Below, piece by piece: positions 1-5,259 of a stretch of DNA of 5,259 nucleotides. Location of the stretch: NCBI GenBank assembly GCA_009920595.1, contig RFZR01000131.1, forward strand, positions 1 through 5,259, written 5' to 3'. Below the pieces are notes generated by a model that saw only the letters and a list, made by a program, of their open reading frames with translations, was not told the origin of the DNA and ran no database searches. Source of the DNA: Alphaproteobacteria bacterium (lineage in GTDB: Bacteria; Pseudomonadota; Alphaproteobacteria; Rhizobiales; Beijerinckiaceae). Position 1 is the stretch's first letter, and every line of letters begins with the position of its first letter. Made by a program: the position numbers and the translations under genes.

Positions 1-506
1 ACGTTTGACGGTTGCCCGTTCAAGTGCGTTTTAACTGATACACCCTCACCCGAAATGGAAAGGCGATCAGGTTGGGCGCCCGATATATGCACGCTGGATC
101 GCAATGAATTCCATTCAACACTTGCAATCTGTTGCTCTTTTGAAAGAAGAATGAGCGGCGCAAGTGCTTCTATGATGATCAACGAGGGATCATAGACTTG
201 CGCAACTGCACCCAGGCGTGAAAGGCGCACTTCATTTTGTGAGGGGCTGCTGTCTTTGATCCGCGCATTGATACATTCAATTTCAATTCGAAACGGATAG
301 CCTGCTACGCGGCGATTATCACAAGACCAAAAGCGACCCTTTGTAGCTTCCTCAGAAATCATCGCATCAAGTCGTGCCTCGACCTGACGCGAGACAAAGA
401 GCCAACCAATCGAAAGAAGAATGGCCAAAACAAGAAGCAATGCGGGTGCGAGATAGAGCCTCAAACGCGAGACGGGTCGCTTTATTTCTGTTCTTACGTC
501 CGTCAC
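1..506 (-). CDS. DUF2125 domain-containing protein, N-terminal part (runs off the left edge)
   Basis: This open frame has 168 full codons without a stop and continues past base 1, so the C-terminus is missing. It starts at a GTG (506-504). An in-frame TAA lies seven codons upstream with no other usable start between, and AGGA (complement of 514-517) sits 7 bases before the GTG. Residues about 17-38 form one hydrophobic helix after a basic N-terminus (signal anchor), so the rest probably faces the periplasm. The segment GRFWSC (57-62) followed by GYPFRIEIEC (69-78) is the hallmark start of alphaproteobacterial DUF2125 proteins; Cys62 and Cys78 could pair as a disulphide. The family's function is unknown. 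Adjacency to a ChaC-type gene is, as I recall, common in Hyphomicrobiales. Family assignment is from motif recognition, not a search. Confidence 0.85.
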   Translation of the reverse strand, partial: MTDVRTEIKRPVSRLRLYLAPALLLVLAILLSIGWLFVSRQVEARLDAMISEEATKGRFWSCDNRRVAGYPFRIEIECINARIKDSSPSQNEVRLSRLGAVAQVYDPSLIIIEALAPLILLSKEQQIASVEWNSLRSSVHISGAQPDRLSISGEGVSVKTHLNGQPSN

Positions 507-526
507 ATCAAAATCCTGATTTGCGC

Positions 527-554
527 ATTATCGATCTCTTGTAAACGATTTCAA
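527..554 (-). promoter_or_regulatory. Candidate sigma-70 promoter for the DUF2125 gene
   Basis: On the minus strand TTGAAA (complement of 549-554) is followed after 16 bases by GATAAT (complement of 527-532), matching 5 of 6 bases in both the -35 and -10 consensus. Transcription would start near 520, leaving a short leader of about 14 bases that still includes the AGGA ribosome site before the GTG at 506. No comparably good plus-strand promoter for chaC was found in the same gap. Confidence 0.4.
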
Positions 555-609
555 CGAAGAGAAAAGTCAGCTCTTGCCACAAGATCGAGGCTTCTTTACG
601 GAATTTTTT

Positions 610-1152
610 ATGGCGTCTCTAGCAAACAATGATCTTTGGGTATTCGGTTATGGCTCGCTCATGTGGTCACCCGGATTCGAATGGATCGAACGTGTCCCAG
701 CTGTCCTTTCCGGCTATCACCGTGCGTTGTGCATCTTGTCTGTCCATCATCGCGGAACACCGGAGAGGCCCGGTTTGGTACTCGGATTAGACAAAGGGGG
801 GTCATGTCGGGGACTCGCCTTCCGTGTCGCACAGGATAAAACTGAGGCGACAATTGCGTATTTACGCGAACGCGAACAGGTCACATCCGTCTATGTTGAG
901 ACCACACATCGGTTGCGATTGAATGATGGCCGCTTAGTTGAAGCGATTGCCTATACGGCGGATCGAACACATAGCCAATTTGTGCGTGGCCTTTCGCATG
1001 AAGCCTTGCTTGAGCGCGTGAGCCAAGGCGTGGGAGTCTCTGGTCGAAACCCGGATTATGTTCGGGCGACACATACCGAGATGAAAAAACTCGGCATCAA
1101 TGATCCGAAACTGACAAAGCTGATCACAGCACTCGACCGCGCGGGACTTTGA
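610..1152 (+). CDS. chaC: Gamma-glutamylcyclotransferase, ChaC family (glutathione-specific)
   Basis: This 180-residue cytoplasmic enzyme would cleave glutathione to 5-oxoproline and Cys-Gly, as known for the ChaC family. FGYGSLMW (12-19) is the family's N-terminal substrate-binding loop. YLREREQ (84-90) carries the conserved Arg-Glu, with Glu89 the expected catalytic acid. The C-terminal GRNPDYVRAT and the Gly-Ile-x-Asp-x-x-Leu stretch are also typical. Length fits bacterial ChaC. I start at ATG 610, since family members begin only a few residues before the FGYGS motif; GGA (599-601) lies 8 bases upstream. An in-frame TTG at 574 would add 12 residues. The gene is divergent from the DUF2125 gene and converges with the hydroxylase gene, whose stop is only 2 bases away. 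No terminator is visible between them. Confidence 0.9.
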   Translation: MASLANNDLWVFGYGSLMWSPGFEWIERVPAVLSGYHRALCILSVHHRGTPERPGLVLGLDKGGSCRGLAFRVAQDKTEATIAYLREREQVTSVYVETTHRLRLNDGRLVEAIAYTADRTHSQFVRGLSHEALLERVSQGVGVSGRNPDYVRATHTEMKKLGINDPKLTKLITALDRAGL

Positions 1153-1154
1153 TC

Positions 1155-2393
1155 TCAGAGACCAGGAAGCGTTTCGCCGCGCATCAAACGCGGCAAGCGG
1201 GGATTGGCCGCAGACGCCTCTCGGATCAAACGTGATTTTAGGGTTGGTAAGCGATCAACAATGCCAAGACCTAAATCACGCATCAAACGCAAAGGCATCG
1301 CATCATTTGAGAAGAGACGATTAAGTGCATCCGTGAGAGTCGCCATCTCCACGGTATCAGCCCGGCGTGAACGCTCATAGGCTTCAATGACGAGCGAGGA
1401 ACCAAGATCGAGACCCAATCCGCTTTGATCGCAAATGATTTCAATCAATGCAGCAACATCGCGAAGGCCTAAATTCAATCCTTGCCCCGCAATCGGATGA
1501 ATGAGATGCGCGGCATCGCCGACAAGCGCGAGACGCTTGCTACCAAATTTCTGTGCCAAACCAAAACGAAGCGGATAGGCACGTGGTTCACTCAAAACAG
1601 TAATACGACCAAAACGATGTCCGGCGCGCTTTTCAACCTCTTCACGAAAATGCTCGCGACCTTGCGCAAGAATTGACGGCACGCGGTCATCAGACTCCGT
1701 CCAGACAATTGAAAAGCGATTGTCTGTCAGTGGCAAAAGCGCAAAGGGACCTGAGGGGAGAAAATGCTCTTCGGCAATGCCTTCATGATCGCGTTCTAGA
1801 CCAATTGTCGTAACGATCCCCGATTGCTTGTAAGACCATGAATGCCAAGCGATGCCAGCTTTTTCACGCAACGGCGAACGTCCACCATCACAAGCCGCTA
1901 CAAGTGATGCACGATGAGTTTGGCCATTCGATAAGACGAACGTTGTGCCCGCTTCATCGGGATTGGCATCGTCAACACGCGCCACGATACGATGAACGAC
2001 TGATGCATCGAGAGCCACTTGAAGCGCACGGAGCACGGCGCTTTCAGAAATCATATAGGCAACTGGTTCGCCTTGTGTGACTTCATGCGCGAAAGTCAAA
2101 AACACAGGTCGGATGGGATCATTCAAACGACTATCGGTAATCACCATCTGAGTGAGAGGTTGCACCTCTGGCAGAATCTGATCCCAAACACCGAGCACAT
2201 CCAAAAATCGGCGCGCGCCGGCTGAAAAGGCAAAAGCGCGATCCTCGTTTAGAGACTGACCTTGATCGATCAAAGCGACAGACAGGGCGCCTTTCCGCAA
2301 ACGGGAAAGCGCGAGCGCGAGACTCATACCGACAATGCCGCCACCCGCAATCGCGACATCGAAATGGTGCATCTTGTCGATCTTTTCTGACAT
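1155..2393 (-). CDS. ubiH: UbiH/UbiF/COQ6-family FAD-dependent hydroxylase (ubiquinone biosynthesis)
   Basis: This is a 412-residue flavoprotein monooxygenase, the usual length for the family, likely hydroxylating the aromatic ring of a ubiquinone precursor at the inner membrane. Visible motifs are: the FAD dinucleotide fold AIAGGGIVG (14-22); EDRAFAFS (50-57), the family's early Asp-Arg segment; the Asp169-Gly170 motif in AACDGGRSPLR; and the second FAD motif LVGDAAHLIHPIAGQG (290-305) with Gly292-Asp293. The C-terminal LPRLMRGE is typical of alphaproteobacterial members. ATG 2393 is chosen over an in-frame TTG at 2429 because AAGGA lies 7 bases before it. Which ring position is hydroxylated (UbiH, UbiF or the broader alphaproteobacterial UbiL) cannot be read from sequence, so the symbol is a family-level label. 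It is divergent from tesB with 107 bases between starts. Confidence 0.88.
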   Translation of the reverse strand: MSEKIDKMHHFDVAIAGGGIVGMSLALALSRLRKGALSVALIDQGQSLNEDRAFAFSAGARRFLDVLGVWDQILPEVQPLTQMVITDSRLNDPIRPVFLTFAHEVTQGEPVAYMISESAVLRALQVALDASVVHRIVARVDDANPDEAGTTFVLSNGQTHRASLVAACDGGRSPLREKAGIAWHSWSYKQSGIVTTIGLERDHEGIAEEHFLPSGPFALLPLTDNRFSIVWTESDDRVPSILAQGREHFREEVEKRAGHRFGRITVLSEPRAYPLRFGLAQKFGSKRLALVGDAAHLIHPIAGQGLNLGLRDVAALIEIICDQSGLGLDLGSSLVIEAYERSRRADTVEMATLTDALNRLFSNDAMPLRLMRDLGLGIVDRLPTLKSRLIREASAANPRLPRLMRGETLPGL

Positions 2394-2400
2394 GGATCGT

Positions 2401-2405
2401 TCCTT
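2401..2405 (-). promoter_or_regulatory. Ribosome binding site deciding the start of the UbiH-family gene
   Basis: The complement of 2401-2405 reads AAGGA, placed 7 bases before ATG 2393. This favours that start over the TTG at 2429, whose 12 extra residues (basic, Lys/Arg-rich) precede the FAD fold without family precedent that I know of. Confidence 0.65.
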
Positions 2406-2500
2406 ACGCCGAGCTTTCTCCTGACGCAAATCAGTTCGCAGGGTAGATATTTTGTGCAGATTGACGGTAAGGTCCTTTTGACTCTTCTGAGGCTTAGATC

Positions 2501-3370
2501 ATGAGTGCGGTTTCCGACCTTTTGTCCATTCTCGACCTTGAACGGCTCGAGGATAATTTGTTTCGCGGACATAATCCGGAAGCAGGGTGGCAGCGCGTCT
2601 TTGGTGGTCAAGTGATCGGGCAAGCGCTTGTGGCCGCCTGCCGCACGGTTGAGGGGCGTTCACCCCATTCGCTTCACGGCTATTTTCTTCTTCCTGGCGA
2701 TCCCAAAACGCCCATCATTTATGATGTCGAGCGCATTCGCGATGGGCGGAGCTTTACGACAAGGCGCGTGAAAGCCATCCAGCATGGCCAACCGATTTTC
2801 ACTCTGTCAGCATCATTCCATATCGAGGAGCCAGGCTTTAGCCACGAAGCCACAATGCCCGATGTTCCGGATCCGGATTCACTCCCGACAGAACAGGAAA
2901 TTCGCGAACGCGTTATGCCGCTGATGCCCGATCCTGTTCGCAAATATTTCGAGCGCGAGAGGCCGATCGAGCTACGACCTGTCGAATTCCAGCGCTATAT
3001 GTCCCGCGATGGTCTGCCGCCACGTTTTCATGTCTGGATCAAAGCCACCGGCACATTGCCTGATGATCCTGCAGTTCACCAATGTGTCTTGGCTTATGCG
3101 TCCGACATGACGCTCCTTGATTCCACGCTCGTCGCGCATGGCCGCACAGTGTTTGAACGGGAAATTCAGGCCGCGAGTCTTGATCACGCTCTCTGGTTCC
3201 ATCGACCCTTCCGCGCAGATGAATGGCTCCTCTACGCGCAAGATAGCCCCTTTACGGGAGGCGCGCGTGGCTTCGCACGAGGCGCAATTTTTCGGCGCGA
3301 CGGGACCCTGATTGCTTCAGTGGCACAAGAGGGTTTGATCCGTTATCGGCCCGATCTCGCCTCTCGCTAA
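2501..3370 (+). CDS. tesB: Acyl-CoA thioesterase II (TesB family, double hotdog)
   Basis: This 289-residue enzyme, the usual TesB length, hydrolyses acyl-CoA to free fatty acid and CoA in the cytoplasm. The N-terminal hotdog carries RVFGGQVIGQALVAA (32-46), LHGYFLLPGD (58-67) and the DGRSFTTRRV segment (81-90), all classic TesB blocks. The C-terminal hotdog holds the expected active-site set by alignment to E. coli TesB (Asp204, Thr228, Gln278): Asp202 in YASDMTLL, Gln276 in VAQEGLIR, and Ser226 in SLDHALWFH. Ser in place of Thr keeps the hydroxyl. Start ATG 2501 has GAGG (2489-2492) 8 bases upstream. Two TTGAC elements (2461, 2478) lie in the upstream gap but have no -10 partner at proper spacing. 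The TAA is followed by 173 bases before glnK, so it is probably a separate transcript. Confidence 0.95.
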   Translation: MSAVSDLLSILDLERLEDNLFRGHNPEAGWQRVFGGQVIGQALVAACRTVEGRSPHSLHGYFLLPGDPKTPIIYDVERIRDGRSFTTRRVKAIQHGQPIFTLSASFHIEEPGFSHEATMPDVPDPDSLPTEQEIRERVMPLMPDPVRKYFERERPIELRPVEFQRYMSRDGLPPRFHVWIKATGTLPDDPAVHQCVLAYASDMTLLDSTLVAHGRTVFEREIQAASLDHALWFHRPFRADEWLLYAQDSPFTGGARGFARGAIFRRDGTLIASVAQEGLIRYRPDLASR

Positions 3371-3403
3371 TCTGCCTAAATTTTAATCATTTGCCTTTGT
3401 TCT

Positions 3404-3419
3404 ATGCCTCGATCGGCAT
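3404..3419 (+). promoter_or_regulatory. Imperfect dyad upstream of the sigma-54 promoter, possible activator site
   Basis: ATGCC and GGCAT form a 5-base inverted repeat around a 6-base centre, about 75 bases before the predicted transcription start. The position would suit an NtrC-type enhancer-binding protein, but the arms do not match the GCAC...GTGC NtrC core well. It could equally be a weak hairpin after tesB; there is no T-run after it. Confidence 0.2.
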
Positions 3420-3440
3420 CGAATCCGCACTTTATGGCTG

Positions 3441-3457
3441 ATTTTTCATTAAAAAAT
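3441..3457 (+). repeat. A/T-only inverted repeat between upstream dyad and promoter
   Basis: ATTTTT and AAAAAT flank a 5-base centre in an AT-rich patch just before the sigma-54 promoter. Such a patch may help DNA bending between an enhancer and the promoter. I see no good IHF consensus, and the stem is too weak for a convincing terminator. Confidence 0.25.
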
Positions 3458-3461
3458 GCTG

Positions 3462-3477
3462 TGGCACGAGGCTTGTT
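3462..3477 (+). promoter_or_regulatory. Sigma-54 (RpoN) promoter for glnK-amtB
   Basis: TGGCACG (3462-3468), a 4-base spacer, then TTGTT (3473-3477) matches the -24/-12 consensus TGGCACG-N4-TTGCW at all but one base (T for C in the -12 element). The GG (3463-3464) and the -12 G (3475) have correct spacing. Transcription is expected near 3487, giving a leader of about 57 bases before glnK. Nitrogen-regulated sigma-54 control of glnK-amtB is well established in proteobacteria, so site and gene identity support each other. Confidence 0.8.
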
Positions 3478-3500
3478 TTCAGGATCCCAGGCTCAAGTCA

Positions 3501-3514
3501 CGACCGGCCGGTCG
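3501..3514 (+). repeat. Perfect 14-base palindrome in the glnK leader
   Basis: CGACCGGCCGGTCG reads identically on both strands. It lies about 14 bases after the predicted transcription start and 29 bases before the glnK ATG. As DNA it could be a repressor site for a dimeric protein; as RNA the arms could form a short GC-rich hairpin only by opening a small loop. No known operator is recognised. Confidence 0.5.
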
Positions 3515-3543
3515 ATGACGGCAAATCGAGGGATCAAGACGCC

Positions 3544-3882
3544 ATGAAAATTGTGATGGCAATCATCAAGCCCTTCAAGCTCGAGGAGGTTCGCGATGCG
3601 CTCACCTCTCTCGGTGTCCATGGACTGACGGTTACGGAGGTCAAAGGCTATGGACGGCAGAAGGGGCATACAGAAATCTACCGCGGCGCTGAATATGCCG
3701 TGAGCTTTCTTCCGAAACTGAAAATTGAAGTCGCTGTCGCCAGTGAGCTTGTCGGCAAAGTGATCGATGCGATCACCGGTGCTGCCAAAACCGGGCAGAT
3801 TGGCGACGGAAAAATTTTCGTCGTTCCCATCGAACAAGCGGTCCGCATCCGGACCGGCGAGCGCGACAATGACGCGCTCTGA
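3544..3882 (+). CDS. glnK: Nitrogen regulatory PII protein GlnK
   Basis: This 112-residue protein is full length for PII. PII trimers sense ATP/ADP and 2-oxoglutarate and, as GlnK, bind and block AmtB when nitrogen is sufficient. The start MKIVMAIIKPFK is the family signature. The T-loop (about 37-55) contains Tyr51, the uridylylation site of proteobacterial PII, within YRGAEYAVSFLPK. The B-loop TGQIGDGKI (83-91) with Lys90, and Arg101/Arg103, are the nucleotide-binding residues. GAGGG (3528-3532) sits 11 bases before the ATG, slightly long. The stop is 25 bases before amtB, so the two form one operon behind the sigma-54 promoter. GlnK rather than GlnB is inferred from linkage to amtB; the sequence alone does not separate the two firmly. 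Confidence 0.96.
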   Translation: MKIVMAIIKPFKLEEVRDALTSLGVHGLTVTEVKGYGRQKGHTEIYRGAEYAVSFLPKLKIEVAVASELVGKVIDAITGAAKTGQIGDGKIFVVPIEQAVRIRTGERDNDAL

Positions 3883-3894
3883 CATGCGAGCCGC

Positions 3895-3899
3895 AGGAG
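3895..3899 (+). promoter_or_regulatory. Ribosome binding site deciding the amtB start
   Basis: AGGAG lies 8 bases before ATG 3908. This favours 3908 over in-frame ATGs at 3869 and 3884, and it gives a clean signal peptide N-terminus. Confidence 0.75.
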
Positions 3900-3907
3900 C
3901 ACATCTC

Positions 3908-4372
3908 ATGACTTTCTCTCGTTCTTCAAAATCACTGCTCGGAGGCGTGGCGCTCGCTATGCTCGCTGGCAGTTTGGCCTATGCGGGCGATGCGCCCACA
4001 CCGAATAAAGGCGACACCGCCTGGATGCTGATTTCAACAGCCTTGGTGTTGATGATGTCAGTTCCCGGTCTCGCGCTCTTCTATGGCGGTCTTGTCCGTA
4101 CGAAAAACATGCTTTCCGTAATGGCGCAGGTCTTCACCATCGTCGCTTTAGTTGGAATCATCTGGATCGCTTACGGCTATTCACTGGCGTTCACGAATGG
4201 TGGTTCATTAAACCCCTATATTGGCGGGCTTTCAAAAGCCTTCTTGGCGGGCGTCACACCAGAATCGACTGTGGCAACATTCTCGAATGGCGTTGTCATT
4301 CCTGAGCTTGTTTATATGGCGTTCCAAATGACCTTCGCGATGATCACACCGGCGCGATTGCAGAACGCGTGA
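3908..4372 (+). CDS. amtB: AmtB 5' fragment: signal peptide and first transmembrane helices
   Basis: The frame gives 154 residues. Residues 1-26 look like a signal peptide: Arg/Lys near the start, a hydrophobic core LLGGVALAMLAG, and cleavage expected after AYA (24-26), leaving GDAPTPNKGDTAW at the mature N-terminus. Cleaved signal peptides are known for bacterial AmtB. Helices are seen at about 38-60 (ending FYGGLVRTKN, a strong family block), 70-95 and 128-148. Phe139 in YMAFQMTFAMITPA corresponds to the outer gate phenylalanine Phe107 of E. coli AmtB. After ITPA (146-149) the frame departs from homology and ends with Arg-Leu-Gln-Asn-Ala and TGA at 4370-4372. If translated, it yields a three-helix fragment that could not form a channel. 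Confidence 0.75.
   Translation: MTFSRSSKSLLGGVALAMLAGSLAYAGDAPTPNKGDTAWMLISTALVLMMSVPGLALFYGGLVRTKNMLSVMAQVFTIVALVGIIWIAYGYSLAFTNGGSLNPYIGGLSKAFLAGVTPESTVATFSNGVVIPELVYMAFQMTFAMITPARLQNA
4351..4355 (+). other. Frameshift junction in amtB: probable 13-base deletion between GGCGC repeats
   Basis: The bases read ACACC-GGCGC-GATTG. The intact family sequence here would need codons for Leu-Ile-Val-Gly between GCG (Ala) and GCG (Ala), and a natural coding for Val-Gly-Ala ends in another GGCGC. Slippage or recombination from the first GGCGC to the second would remove exactly 13 bases and leave one copy, as observed. The ancestral sequence is inferred from protein-family conservation, not seen. Confidence 0.7.
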
Positions 4373-5259
4373 GATTCTCAGCACTCATCGTTTTTGTTGT
4401 GCTGTGGGTCACCGTGATCTATTTCCCGATCGCCCATATGGTCTGGTATTGGGCGGGTCCTGACGCCCTTGCCGATGCAGCTAAGGCTTTGGCTGCAGCA
4501 ACCGACGATGCAGCAAAGACTGCGGCACAAGCCAATCTTGATGCTGTAACCGCCGATGCTGGCCTTCTCTTCCAATGGGGTGCGCTTGATTTTGCCGGTG
4601 GCACAGTCGTTCACATCAATGCCGGGATCGCCGGGTTGGTGGGCGCCTTGATGATTGGTAAGCGCACGGGCTTTGGCAAAGAGCTCATGGCACCGCATTC
4701 GCTGACGATGACGATGATCGGCGCCGCACTCTTGTGGGTCGGTTGGTTCGGGTTCAATGCCGGCTCCAATCTCGAAGCCAATGGCATCACGGCACTTGCT
4801 TTCGTCAACACAATGGTAGCAACCGCAGCGGCTGCACTCTCATGGCTCTTCGTTGAGTGGATTGCTAAGGGCAAACCGTCGCTTCTTGGCCTTGTATCGG
4901 GCGCGGTTGCAGGTCTTGTTGCGGTCACACCGGCTTCCGGTTTTGCCGGACCGATGGGTGCGATCGTACTTGGTCTTATTGCGGGAGCGGTCTGCTTCTT
5001 CTTCTGCTCGACCGTGAAGAATGCGTTCGGCTATGACGACTCGCTCGATGTCTTCGGCGTCCACTGCGTTGGCGGTATCATCGGTGCACTCGGCACGGGT
5101 ATCCTTGTGAGCAAAGGTTTTGGCGGCGTCGGTCTTGTCGATTACATCTCCAATCCCGGCACGGCGGTTGAAGGCGCTTACACCCTAAGCACGCAACTCT
5201 GGACCCAGATCAAAGCCGTGTTGCTCACGCTTGTCTGGTCGGGCGTTGGCTCGGCGATT
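4369..5259 (+). CDS. amtB: AmtB 3' fragment: channel core, partial at the right edge
   Basis: Homology resumes at AIAER (4354); the first start-like codon in this frame is GTG 4369, overlapping the upstream stop as GTGA, so termination-reinitiation is conceivable, though no ribosome site is clear. The frame stays open to the edge. It holds the channel's key residues: Trp in HMVW (4444-4446), Asp in ALDFAGGTVVH (4588-4590), the pore histidines (4612-4614 and 5062-5064), and WFGFNAGS with the inner-gate Phe and recruiting Ser. Between WYWAGPD (from 4444) and FQWGALD (from 4570) lies an Ala-rich loop of about 35 residues, absent in E. coli AmtB but, as I recall, usual in alphaproteobacterial homologues. 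Lack of further damage suggests the break is recent or artefactual. Confidence 0.75.
   Translation, partial: MRFSALIVFVVLWVTVIYFPIAHMVWYWAGPDALADAAKALAAATDDAAKTAAQANLDAVTADAGLLFQWGALDFAGGTVVHINAGIAGLVGALMIGKRTGFGKELMAPHSLTMTMIGAALLWVGWFGFNAGSNLEANGITALAFVNTMVATAAAALSWLFVEWIAKGKPSLLGLVSGAVAGLVAVTPASGFAGPMGAIVLGLIAGAVCFFFCSTVKNAFGYDDSLDVFGVHCVGGIIGALGTGILVSKGFGGVGLVDYISNPGTAVEGAYTLSTQLWTQIKAVLLTLVWSGVGSAI

Larger units (their letters stand above)
3908..5259 (+). pseudogene. amtB: Ammonium transporter AmtB, frameshifted and truncated by the window edge
   Basis: Together the two frames encode an Amt/Rh/MEP-family ammonium channel of the inner membrane, the partner of the GlnK encoded just upstream. 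The first frame (3908-4372) carries the signal peptide and first helices; the second frame (4354 onward) carries the remainder up to the right edge, with 302 stop-free codons. At the join the family normally reads ITPA-LIVG-AxAER-xRFS; here ITPA is followed directly by AIAER in another frame. Four residues plus one base are missing, consistent with loss of 13 bases. A programmed shift cannot explain the missing residues. As written, no intact AmtB is made. If the deletion is an assembly or sequencing fault, the gene is a normal amtB. The C-terminal tail that contacts GlnK is outside the window. Confidence 0.85.

Noticed and set aside
574..609. TTG start adding 12 residues to ChaC
   Set aside because: ATG 610 puts the FGYGSLMW motif at the usual distance from the N-terminus; the added residues look unrelated. 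It remains possible, as a purine-rich stretch lies before the TTG.
1838..2225. Plus-strand open frames inside the hydroxylase gene
   Set aside because: They are His/Arg-rich antisense shadows of conserved flavoprotein sequence.
2461..2500. TTGAC elements as -35 boxes for tesB
   Set aside because: No acceptable -10 hexamer occurs 16-18 bases downstream of either.
2324..2623. 99-codon minus-strand open frame spanning the hydroxylase/tesB gap
   Set aside because: It overlaps the starts of two well-supported genes and its product has no family-like features.
3441..3457. A/T inverted repeat as a tesB terminator
   Set aside because: The stem has only A-T pairs, lies 70 bases after the stop, and is not followed by a T-run.
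3869..3907. Earlier in-frame ATGs for amtB at 3869 and 3884
   Set aside because: They lack a good ribosome site, one overlaps glnK, and both spoil the signal peptide N-terminus; AGGAG fits ATG 3908.
3493..3909. 138-codon minus-strand open frame across glnK
   Set aside because: It is fully antisense to the certain glnK gene, has no recognisable domain, and reflects codon bias of the opposite strand.
4345..4372. Programmed ribosomal frameshift in amtB
   Set aside because: No slippery heptamer is seen, and a shift would still leave the conserved Leu-Ile-Val-Gly missing; a deletion explains both.
4378..5064. Several minus-strand open frames opposite the 3' part of amtB
   Set aside because: They are low-complexity Ala/Arg/Ser-rich shadows; the plus strand carries clear AmtB sequence.

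Overview
The window looks like ordinary chromosomal DNA from an alphaproteobacterium, most likely of the order Hyphomicrobiales (Rhizobiales). The basis is protein style and gene order: a DUF2125 protein beside a ChaC-type cyclotransferase, a UbiH-family hydroxylase divergent from a TesB thioesterase, and a glnK-amtB pair whose AmtB carries an alanine-rich periplasmic insertion. The lineage is an inference; no rRNA or other decisive marker is present. I see no mobile element, CRISPR array, tRNA or rRNA, and no stretch over 300 bases without a gene.

Layout. Bases 1-506 (minus) hold the N-terminal part of a DUF2125 membrane-anchored protein that runs off the left edge. After a divergent intergenic gap comes chaC (610-1152, plus), a glutathione-degrading gamma-glutamylcyclotransferase. 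Two bases later the UbiH-family FAD monooxygenase ends (1155-2393, minus), so these two genes converge. Next is tesB (2501-3370, plus), an acyl-CoA thioesterase divergent from the hydroxylase. A 173-base intergenic region follows, with a very good sigma-54 promoter match (3462-3477), a weak dyad upstream of it, and a perfect 14-base palindrome in the predicted leader (3501-3514). It drives glnK (3544-3882) and amtB (3908 to beyond 5259).

How the genes work together. GlnK and AmtB form the standard ammonium-sensing module: AmtB conducts ammonium, and GlnK, a PII protein uridylylated at Tyr51, plugs the channel when nitrogen is ample. Sigma-54 control fits induction under nitrogen limitation, probably through NtrC. 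The other genes are housekeeping functions (quinone hydroxylation, acyl-CoA hydrolysis, glutathione turnover) with no evident shared pathway.

The main anomaly is that amtB is broken. At 4351-4355 the reading frame shifts, and about four conserved residues are missing. This fits a 13-base deletion between two GGCGC repeats. The N-terminal frame stops at 4370-4372, and the remaining 302 codons continue cleanly in another frame with all key channel residues intact. It is either a recent real mutation or an assembly or sequencing artefact. I found no convincing sign of a new biological system.
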